From Aeromonas taiwanensis (lineage in GTDB: Bacteria > Pseudomonadota > Gammaproteobacteria > Enterobacterales > Aeromonadaceae): DNA of 64,000 nt. The notes under the pieces are model-generated. The model had not been told where the DNA came from, did not search any database, and worked only from the letters and a program-made list of their open reading frames with translations. Below, one piece after another: positions 57,770 through 64,000 of this stretch. The first letter of the stretch is position 1. The number at the start of each line of letters is the position of its first letter. The DNA is taken from positions 62,001 through 126,000 of the forward strand of contig NZ_CDDD01000058.1 of NCBI RefSeq assembly GCF_000820165.1. Direction: 5' to 3'. The position numbers were made by a program, and so were the translations under genes.

Positions 57770-58759
57770 ATGAGAGTCGCCGTTTTCAGTACCAAGAGCT
57801 ACGACAAGGAACACTTCCACCAGGCCAACAGCCAGTACGGTTTCGATCTGGAGTTCTTCGACGTGCGGCTGGAGGCCAAGACGGCCCGGTTGGCCCACGG
57901 CTTCCCCGTGGTCTGCCTGTTCGTCAACGATGATGCCGACCGCGAGGTACTGACCGAGCTGGCACAGTACGGCACCAGGGTCATCGCCCTGCGCTGCGCC
58001 GGTTACAACAACGTGGATCTGGCCGCCGCCAAGGAGCTGGGCCTGAAGGTGGTGCGGGTGCCCGCCTACTCCCCCGAGGCCGTCGCCGAGCACGCGGTGG
58101 GCCTGATGATGACCCTCAACCGCCGCATCCACAAAGCCTACCAGCGCACCCGCGACGCCAACTTCTCCCTGGAGGGGCTGGTCGGCTTCAACATGCACGG
58201 CCGCACCGCCGGCATCATAGGCACCGGCAAGATCGGCATCGCCACCCTGCGCATCCTCAAGGGCTTCGGCATGCGCCTGCTGGTGAGCGATCCCTACCAA
58301 AACCAGGCGGCCATCGATCTGGGCGCCGAATACGTGGACCTCGACACCCTGTTCCGCCAGTCCGACGTCATCAGCCTGCACTGCCCCCTGTTCAAGGAGA
58401 ACTATCACCTGCTGAACAAGGAGGCGTTCGCCAAGATGAAGGACGGGGTGATGATCATCAACACCAGCCGGGGCGGCCTGCTCGACTCCAACGCCGCCAT
58501 CGAGGCCCTCAAGACCGCCCGCATCGGCGCCCTGGGGCTGGACGTCTACGAGGAGGAAGAGGATCTCTTCTTCGAAGACAAGTCCAACGAGGTGATCACC
58601 GACGACGTCTTCCGCCGCCTGTCCGCCTGCCACAACGTGCTGTTCACCGGTCACCAGGCCTTCCTGACCCGGGAGGCGCTGCACGCCATCGCCGACACCA
58701 CCCTCAGCAACATCCAGGCCATCGAGAGCCAGGGGCGCAGCGACAACGAGGTGGAGTAA
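57770..58759 (+). CDS. ldhA: fermentative D-lactate dehydrogenase LdhA
   Basis: LdhA reduces pyruvate to D-lactate with NADH in fermentation. The 329 residues equal the E. coli length. It has MRVAVFSTKSYDKEHF, the NAD motif GIIGTGKIG, the catalytic Arg/Glu regions (INTSRGGLLD, GLDVYEEEEDLFFEDKS) and the catalytic histidine in FTGHQAFLT. The ATG follows CGGAGAGCGCACC. Confidence 0.97.
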   Translation: MRVAVFSTKSYDKEHFHQANSQYGFDLEFFDVRLEAKTARLAHGFPVVCLFVNDDADREVLTELAQYGTRVIALRCAGYNNVDLAAAKELGLKVVRVPAYSPEAVAEHAVGLMMTLNRRIHKAYQRTRDANFSLEGLVGFNMHGRTAGIIGTGKIGIATLRILKGFGMRLLVSDPYQNQAAIDLGAEYVDLDTLFRQSDVISLHCPLFKENYHLLNKEAFAKMKDGVMIINTSRGGLLDSNAAIEALKTARIGALGLDVYEEEEDLFFEDKSNEVITDDVFRRLSACHNVLFTGHQAFLTREALHAIADTTLSNIQAIESQGRSDNEVE

Positions 58760-58861
58760 ACCCGCCGCCTCTTTCGCTCGCCATTCAGCTGCGCCGGGTT
58801 GTGAGACCCGGCGCCTTCGGGTAGGCTACCAGCCCTTTTTTGCTCAGGAGTCTGGCCGCCC

Positions 58862-60223
58862 ATGTTTATCGGATTTGATTACGGTACCTCCAACTGTGCC
58901 GTCGCCGTGATGGAACAGGGCAGCCCCAGGCTGCTGACCCTCTCCGGTTCCCATTACCTCCCCTCCACCCTGCACGCTCCCCACCGGGATGCCATCGCCG
59001 GCCTCCTGGCCGAAGGGCTGGCCCCCGTCCAGCAGAGCGAGTACCTCAAGCTGCGCGGCCCCGTGGTAACCCGGGCCCAGGCGGTGCGCCGCCAGATGCG
59101 GGAAGAGGGGCTGATCGACGAACTCAGCTTCGGCGGAGCTGCCCTGGAGCGCTACCTGGAAGAGCCGGACGAGGGCTACTACATCAAGTCGCCCAAATCC
59201 TTCCTCGGGGCCTACGGCCTCAAGGCTCCCCAGATAGCCCTGTTCGAGGACATCGTCTGCGCCATGATGCTGCACGTGCGCCAGCAGGCGGAACAGCAGA
59301 CGGGCACCCCCGTCCGTCAGGCAGTGATCGGCCGGCCCGTCAACTTCCAGGGGCTGGCCGGGGAGGAGAGCAACCGCCAGGCCATCGCCATTCTGACCGA
59401 GGCAGCCCGCCTCGCCGGGTTCGAGCGGGTGGAGTTCCTCTATGAACCCGTGGCCGCCGGCTTCGAGTTCGAGGCGCGCCTCACCGAGGATGCGGTGGTG
59501 CTGGTGGTGGATATCGGCGGCGGCACCACGGACTGCTCAATGCTGCGCATGGGCCCGAGCCATCGCGACCGGCTGGATCGCGACGGCGACCTGCTCGGCC
59601 ACAGCGGCCAGCGCATCGGCGGCAACGACTTCGACATCCGCCTGACGGTGGAGGGCATGATGCCGCTGCTCGGCATGCACGAGACCCTCAAGACCGGCAA
59701 GCCGCTGCCCCACCCCCTGTTCTGGGACGCGGCCGCCATCAACGACGTCAGCGCCCAGAGCCGCTTCTACAGCCTGGATACCGCCCGCCAGCTGCAGGAT
59801 CTGCAGCTCGACAGCCAGCCCGGCAGCAAGCTGCCCCGCCTCGCCAGCCTGCGGGCACACAAGCTGAGCCACCAGCTGGTGTGGCGCGCCGAGCAGGGCA
59901 AGATCGCCCTCTCCGACCAGGCGCTCAATCACCAGACCCTGAACGAGCTGGAGAAGGGGCTGGAAGCCGAACTCACCCGCGACCAGCTGGCCAGCGCCTC
60001 GGCTCCGCTGCTGGAGAAGATTGGCGAGCTGATGGATGAGGCGATCAACGCCGCCGGCGTCCAGCCGGATCGCATCTTCATCACCGGCGGCAGCGCACGC
60101 TCTCCCCTCATCAAGGCCTTTATCCAGCAGAAACTGCCCAGGGTACCGCTGGAAGGGGGGGACGACTTCGGCTCGGTCGCCTCCGGCCTCGCCCGCTATG
60201 CCGAGCGGCTGTTTGCCGCCTGA
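58862..60223 (+). CDS. yegD: Hsp70-like protein YegD
   Basis: This 453-residue actin/Hsp70-fold ATPase lacks a substrate-binding domain. The phosphate-1 loop is GFDYGTSNCAVAVME, the phosphate-2 loop VDIGGGTTDCS and the adenosine motif FITGGSARSPLI. It resembles E. coli YegD, a putative chaperone of unknown client. It has its own terminator and is probably transcribed alone. Confidence 0.93.
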   Translation: MFIGFDYGTSNCAVAVMEQGSPRLLTLSGSHYLPSTLHAPHRDAIAGLLAEGLAPVQQSEYLKLRGPVVTRAQAVRRQMREEGLIDELSFGGAALERYLEEPDEGYYIKSPKSFLGAYGLKAPQIALFEDIVCAMMLHVRQQAEQQTGTPVRQAVIGRPVNFQGLAGEESNRQAIAILTEAARLAGFERVEFLYEPVAAGFEFEARLTEDAVVLVVDIGGGTTDCSMLRMGPSHRDRLDRDGDLLGHSGQRIGGNDFDIRLTVEGMMPLLGMHETLKTGKPLPHPLFWDAAAINDVSAQSRFYSLDTARQLQDLQLDSQPGSKLPRLASLRAHKLSHQLVWRAEQGKIALSDQALNHQTLNELEKGLEAELTRDQLASASAPLLEKIGELMDEAINAAGVQPDRIFITGGSARSPLIKAFIQQKLPRVPLEGGDDFGSVASGLARYAERLFAA

Positions 60224-60255
60224 TGGCCAGGCCCGTCAAGACGCACGGATAACAT

Positions 60256-60278
60256 GGGGCCACGTTGTGGCCCCTTTT
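60256..60278 (+). terminator. terminator after yegD
   Basis: GGGGCCAC and GTGGCCCC pair around GTT, followed by TTTT. Confidence 0.88.
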
Positions 60279-60433
60279 GCTGATAACGGGCCTCGCCCGG
60301 GGCGAGTGTTGCCATTTACCGACACCCCCCTTTTCTGCGGGGCGACAGAAGCGGTCGGGCGCGCCCCCCCGCGATCTGCCTCCGGCGCCCCGGTGCGGGT
60401 ATGCTTGCCATACCCACCACCGGAGCCCCTTCA

Positions 60434-60853
60434 ATGCCCAGATACCTGCTACTGCTGCTCGCCCTGCTTCTGCTCAGCGCCTGCAGCAGTACACCCCGCT
60501 TCGCCTCGCAAGATCTGCAGCACCATCACTGGGTGCTCGACCGGCTGGATGGCCAGGCCATCGCCAGCAGCCGCGTCAATCCGCCTGACATCGAGATCGG
60601 GGAACACTTCACCGTCAATGGTATCGCCGGTTGCAACCGCTACTTCGGCCAGGGTCATCTCGAGGGTGACAGGCTCTGGGTCACCAGCCTCGGCAGCACT
60701 GCCATGGCCTGCCCCCCCGGGCTCGATCTGGTCGAACAGGCCGTGCTCGCCACCCTGACCGAAGGCGCCACCCTGAGCGGCACGCCCCAGACCCTGATCC
60801 TGCAGGGGAAACGGCACCGTTTGGAATACAAGCTGCAAGACTGGGTGTTCTAA
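60434..60853 (+). CDS. HslJ-like META-domain lipoprotein
   Basis: This 139-residue lipoprotein has a hydrophobic signal ending in the lipobox LLSAC (Cys17), and a META/HslJ domain (HHHWVLDRLDGQAIASSRVNPPDIEIGEHFTVNGIAGCNRYFG). HslJ in E. coli is a heat-inducible outer-membrane lipoprotein linked to novobiocin resistance. The ATG at 60434 starts the signal peptide directly; the longer open frame from 60401 is not needed. Confidence 0.85.
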   Translation: MPRYLLLLLALLLLSACSSTPRFASQDLQHHHWVLDRLDGQAIASSRVNPPDIEIGEHFTVNGIAGCNRYFGQGHLEGDRLWVTSLGSTAMACPPGLDLVEQAVLATLTEGATLSGTPQTLILQGKRHRLEYKLQDWVF

Positions 60854-60940
60854 GGGTCACAAAACCGCTCACCGACAGGAACAACTGGCCAGGCTGTGGC
60901 ACAATATGAGGCATTGTTAGCAATGGAGGCTGCCTCAGCC

Positions 60941-61771
60941 ATGTCGATGGATCGCCTGTTTGGCAAGATCAAGCAACTGCCCACAATCCCCAAGCTGCTG
61001 CACGAGCTGATGCAGAGTTTCAACGATGAAAATGCCCGCATCGACGAGATCGCGGCCAAGATCGCCATGGACCAGGTGATCAGCGTCAAGGTGCTGCGTA
61101 TGGCCAACTCGGCCGCCCTGCGTCGGGGCAACGAAGTGACCTCCATCGAGCAGGCGGTGATCCGGCTCGGCTTCAACCGCCTGCGCTCCGTGGTGGTCGC
61201 CTCCGGCATCATCAGCAGCTTCAAGGCGCCTCCCGGCTTCGACAAGAACCGTTTCTGGACCCAGACCTTCCAGGTCGCCACCATAGCCCGCACCCTGGCC
61301 CAGCAGACCAGGGCCGTGGATCCGGAGACCGCCTTCACCTGCGCCCTCATTCACAACATCGGCGAGCTGCTGATCCAGAGCACCCTGCCGGAGGAGGCCG
61401 GGCTGGTCAATCTGGCCATCGAGAAGGGGAGCAGCCGGGTCGAGGCCCAGCGGGAGATGCTGGGTTACGACTATGCCCAGCTCGGTGCCGAGCTGGCGCG
61501 ACGCTGGAACCTGTCGACCGCCTTCGTCGACGCCATCGCCCAGCAGCTGGACCCCCTCTCCCACGATCCGGTCAGCAAGGAGGCCGTGCTGATCCGGCTC
61601 GCCGTCTTCGTCTCCTTCGCCTGGCACGCCGGCGTTCCGGCCCAGGCCATCATCGCCCGCTTCCCCAAACCCCTCGCCGACCAGCTCGGGCTGGATCCCG
61701 CCACCCTGGCGGATCAGCTCGAACAGCTGCACGAACAGGGCAATGCCCTGGCCGATTTGCTGACCCAGTAG
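60941..61771 (+). CDS. HDOD-domain signalling protein
   Basis: This 276-residue protein is made almost wholly of an HDOD domain (IKQLPTIPKLLHELMQSFNDENARIDEIAAKIAMDQVISVKVLRMANSAA near residues 9-58, then ALIHNIGELLI with the decayed HD motif). HDOD proteins act in output of signalling or chemotaxis systems without known catalysis. The ATG at 60941 has GGAGG eleven bases upstream; an ATG at 60923 is open. The 3' end is duplicated downstream. Confidence 0.87.
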   Translation: MSMDRLFGKIKQLPTIPKLLHELMQSFNDENARIDEIAAKIAMDQVISVKVLRMANSAALRRGNEVTSIEQAVIRLGFNRLRSVVVASGIISSFKAPPGFDKNRFWTQTFQVATIARTLAQQTRAVDPETAFTCALIHNIGELLIQSTLPEEAGLVNLAIEKGSSRVEAQREMLGYDYAQLGAELARRWNLSTAFVDAIAQQLDPLSHDPVSKEAVLIRLAVFVSFAWHAGVPAQAIIARFPKPLADQLGLDPATLADQLEQLHEQGNALADLLTQ

Positions 61772-61930
61772 ATGTACAACGGCCGATCAGCAGGAGCCGG
61801 ATCCCCGTCTCATTCTGGCGGATCAGCTCGACCTGCTCCACGAGCAGGGGAATGCCCTCGCCGACTTGCTGACGCAATAGGCCGACGGATGACAGCACAG
61901 CGGAGCCGGTTCTGCCGGCTCATTCTGGCC
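61772..61930 (+). repeat. diverged tandem copy of the HDOD gene 3' end
   Basis: With a period of 109 bp, positions 61783-61880 repeat the last about 100 bp of the HDOD gene. In the same frame they encode ILADQLDLLHEQGNALADLLTQ and a stop, against LADQLEQLHEQGNALADLLTQ in the gene. There is no start codon or coupling. A third partial copy (GGAGCCGG...CTCATTCTGGC, about 61901-61928) follows. Confidence 0.75.
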
Positions 61931-62017
61931 CGTCGTCACATACACCACCCCATGGACAGGCTAAGATGGCCCGAGCCGATCGCCTGATCCTGTAGCCTCT
62001 TTGACACAGTAGACACC

Positions 62018-63847
62018 ATGACCCATCCCTTCCTGTTTCACCCCCAGGCAGCACCCTGGTTCAAAGAGAGTGCCGACACCCTGCAGCTCACCCTGTTCAG
62101 CGAGCTGGACGCCCCCATCCGCGAGGTGTGGCTGCGCCATGAGCCGGACAACGAGGAGTACCTGGTCGCCATGACGCCCATCTCCACCCGGGACAGGCTG
62201 CAGGTCTGGCAGGTCGAGCTGCCCCTCGCCCGGGGGCAGGACATTCACCTCTACTGCTTCAAGTGCCTCACCGACGAGGAGCAGTGGTGGCTGCACGGCG
62301 CCGGCGTCAGCGCCGCCATGCCGCCGCGGGAGCAACATTTCCGCTTCAACAGTCTCCACCAGCCGCCGGCCTGGGTCCAGGATCAGGTCTTCTACCAGAT
62401 CTTCCCGGATCGCTTCTGCAACGGCGATCCGTCCCTGAGCGTCAAGCATCACGAGTACGAGTACCGCGGCAAGGCGGTCATCAGCAAGGCGTGGGGCGAA
62501 CCGGTCAGCCGCCACGAGGAGGGTCACGGCGCCTGCGAATTCTACGGCGGGGATCTGGCGGGCATCGACGCCAAGCTGCACTACCTGCAGTCCCTGGGGG
62601 TGACGGCGCTCTACCTCAACCCCATCTTCGATTCGCCGAGCAATCACAAGTACGATACCCAGGACTACTTCAAGGTGGATCCGCACCTCGGCACCAACGC
62701 CCGGTTTGCCGAGCTGACCCGCAACCTGCACCAGCGCGGCATGAAGATCATCCTGGATGCGGTGGTCAACCACACCTCCACCGAGCACCCCTGGTTCTGC
62801 CCGCCCCTGGGGGCCCAGAGCAACCCGGACTCCCCCTGGCGCAGCTTCTACACCTTCGACCAGGAGGGGGATTACGTCAGCTGGAAAGGGATACGCAGCC
62901 TGCCCAAGCTGGACTTCTCCAGCGAACAGGTGCAGGACGCCGTCTATCGCGCCGACGACGCCATCCTGCGCTACTGGATGCGGGCCCCCTACCAGATCGA
63001 TGGCTGGCGCTTCGACGTCATCCACATGCTCGGGGAGCGTGGCACCGCCGAGGGCAACCGCGGCCATGTGCGCGCCATCCGCAGCGCGGTGAAGCAGGAG
63101 AACCCCGACGCCTACGTGCTCGGCGAGCACTTCTTCGAGGCGAGCCAGTGGCTGCAGGGGGACCAGGAGGACGGCGCCATGAACTACTACGGCTTCGCCC
63201 ACCCCATCCGCGCCTTCCTGGCGGGGCAGGACATCGCCTACCACCCCATCAGGATCAGCGCCACCGAGCTCGACCACTGGCTCAAGCTGGCGCGGGCCCA
63301 CATCCCGTTCAAGAACCAGCTGGCCCAGTTCAACCTGCTGGACAGTCACGACACCGCCCGCTTCCTGCACCTGCTGGGAGAGGACAAGCAGCGGATGCGG
63401 CTCGCCGCCACCCTGCTCATCACCTACATCGGCGTGCCCTCCATCTACTACGGCGACGAGGTGGGACTCTCCGGCGGCAACGATCCGGACTGCCGCCGCT
63501 GCTTCCCCTGGGACACCACCGACTGGGATCACGTGCTGCACGACCACTATCGCCGCCTGATCCAGCTGCGCCGCCAGCGCCCGGCCCTGCGTCGGGGAGA
63601 CATCCAGACCCTCTACGCCGGCCCCCACAGCTATGTGTTCGCCCGCACCCTGCAAAGCGATCAGGTGCTGGTGGCCTGCAACCGCCACCCCACGGAGCCG
63701 CGCACCATCAGCCTGCCCCTGTGGCAGACCGCCAGCCCCGCCAGCCGCTTCACCGACGCCTTCAACGGCGACAAGTTCGAGGTGGTGCAGGGGGAGGTGC
63801 AGCTCACCATCCCGGCCAACTCGGCCAGGGTGCTGCTCTCGAGCTGA
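62018..63847 (+). CDS. malZ: maltodextrin glucosidase MalZ (GH13)
   Basis: This 609-residue cytoplasmic alpha-glucosidase removes glucose from the reducing end of maltodextrins. An N-terminal beta domain (1-120) precedes the TIM barrel, with DQVFYQIFPDRFCNGDP, ILDAVVNHTS, the nucleophile aspartate in GWRFDVIHMLG, the acid/base glutamate in YVLGEHFFEA and the transition-state aspartate in NLLDSHDTARF. Its length matches E. coli MalZ (605). A strong terminator follows. Confidence 0.94.
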   Translation: MTHPFLFHPQAAPWFKESADTLQLTLFSELDAPIREVWLRHEPDNEEYLVAMTPISTRDRLQVWQVELPLARGQDIHLYCFKCLTDEEQWWLHGAGVSAAMPPREQHFRFNSLHQPPAWVQDQVFYQIFPDRFCNGDPSLSVKHHEYEYRGKAVISKAWGEPVSRHEEGHGACEFYGGDLAGIDAKLHYLQSLGVTALYLNPIFDSPSNHKYDTQDYFKVDPHLGTNARFAELTRNLHQRGMKIILDAVVNHTSTEHPWFCPPLGAQSNPDSPWRSFYTFDQEGDYVSWKGIRSLPKLDFSSEQVQDAVYRADDAILRYWMRAPYQIDGWRFDVIHMLGERGTAEGNRGHVRAIRSAVKQENPDAYVLGEHFFEASQWLQGDQEDGAMNYYGFAHPIRAFLAGQDIAYHPIRISATELDHWLKLARAHIPFKNQLAQFNLLDSHDTARFLHLLGEDKQRMRLAATLLITYIGVPSIYYGDEVGLSGGNDPDCRRCFPWDTTDWDHVLHDHYRRLIQLRRQRPALRRGDIQTLYAGPHSYVFARTLQSDQVLVACNRHPTEPRTISLPLWQTASPASRFTDAFNGDKFEVVQGEVQLTIPANSARVLLSS

Positions 63848-63870
63848 ACCGGCAGACTTGCCCTGACATA

Positions 63871-63903
63871 AAAAAACCGGCGCCTTGGGCGCCGGTTTTT
63901 TTA
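63871..63903. terminator. bidirectional terminator after malZ
   Basis: AAAAAACCGGCGCC and GGCGCCGGTTTTTT pair around TTG, with T and A runs on both sides. It serves malZ and the convergent gene cut by the right edge. Confidence 0.92.
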
Positions 63904-63963
63904 TTGCGTATTTGGCCATGACTCGCGGCTCCGGCCGCAGCCAGGCACTGGCGACGACCGCCC

Positions 63964-64000
63964 TCAGTAGTTGATGCTGACGTAAGGCACTTCGGTCACG
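63964..64000 (-). CDS. C-terminal fragment of a minus-strand protein, possibly outer-membrane
   Basis: Reading leftwards from the edge, one frame gives VTEVPYVSINY and a stop at 63964-63966, placed correctly before the bidirectional terminator. The final aromatic residue with alternating hydrophobic residues before it is the pattern of outer-membrane beta-barrel C-termini. Only 11 codons are visible, so the identity is open. Confidence 0.4.
   Translation of the reverse strand, partial: VTEVPYVSINY

Overview
The window is chromosomal DNA from a GC-rich gammaproteobacterium. The gene set and protein sequences point to Aeromonas: argS-ftsN-hslVU, nirBDC-cysG, an rpoE-chrR pair, a ryhB small RNA of enterobacterial type, and a Spu-type polyamine operon. 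This assignment is by recognition, not by database search. I see no prophage, insertion sequence, rRNA operon or CRISPR array. The two ends cut genes: the first codons of a beta-galactosidase at the left and the last codons of a minus-strand protein at the right.

Left third. The divergent lacZ (partial) and galR-galETKM-gpr locus forms a galactose/lactose regulon. lacZ and galE share a promoter module of a GalR operator followed by a CRP-like box about 42 bp upstream of the inferred start of transcription. Next come uppP, then a ChrR-type anti-sigma factor, its ECF sigma factor and a LON-domain protein; both the sigma gene and the LON gene carry a TGATCC...CGTA promoter. argS, ftsN and hslVU follow. 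After them lies a cecR-ybhGFSR drug-efflux operon in which the 5' end of ybhG is present three times and ybhS has no ordinary start codon.

Middle third. nirBD-nirC-cysG forms the NADH nitrite reductase and siroheme operon, with FNR and NarL/NarP sites in the classical positions. A MocR-type regulator faces an amino-acid ABC transporter operon, followed by ydfG, a TauE/SafE exporter, a class III aminotransferase, mgtE, a chemoreceptor and rraA. A minus-strand RyhB RNA with a Fur box, and a preQ1-I riboswitch ahead of yhhQ, lie just after rraA.

Right third. A DUF3630 protein, selO, a small cytochrome c, recQ, yigI, a possible AbiTii-domain protein, tRNA-Pro(CGG) and yiiM lead to a seven-gene minus-strand operon for putrescine/polyamine uptake and breakdown (glutamine-synthetase-like gene, spuC, two PotF-like binding proteins, potGHI). 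Then come a DksA paralogue, a periplasmic binding protein, an Mpo1-like protein, creA, ldhA, yegD, an HslJ-like lipoprotein, an HDOD protein and malZ.

The most unusual property is a recurring scar. At five gene boundaries (ybhG, nirD, potH/potI, spuC, HDOD gene) a diverged tandem copy of about 77-110 bp carries one gene end. In the ybhG, nirD and potH cases the copy is still an open mini-ORF joined to its neighbours by ATGA stop/start overlaps. These five loci within 64 kb are the main lead for follow-up.
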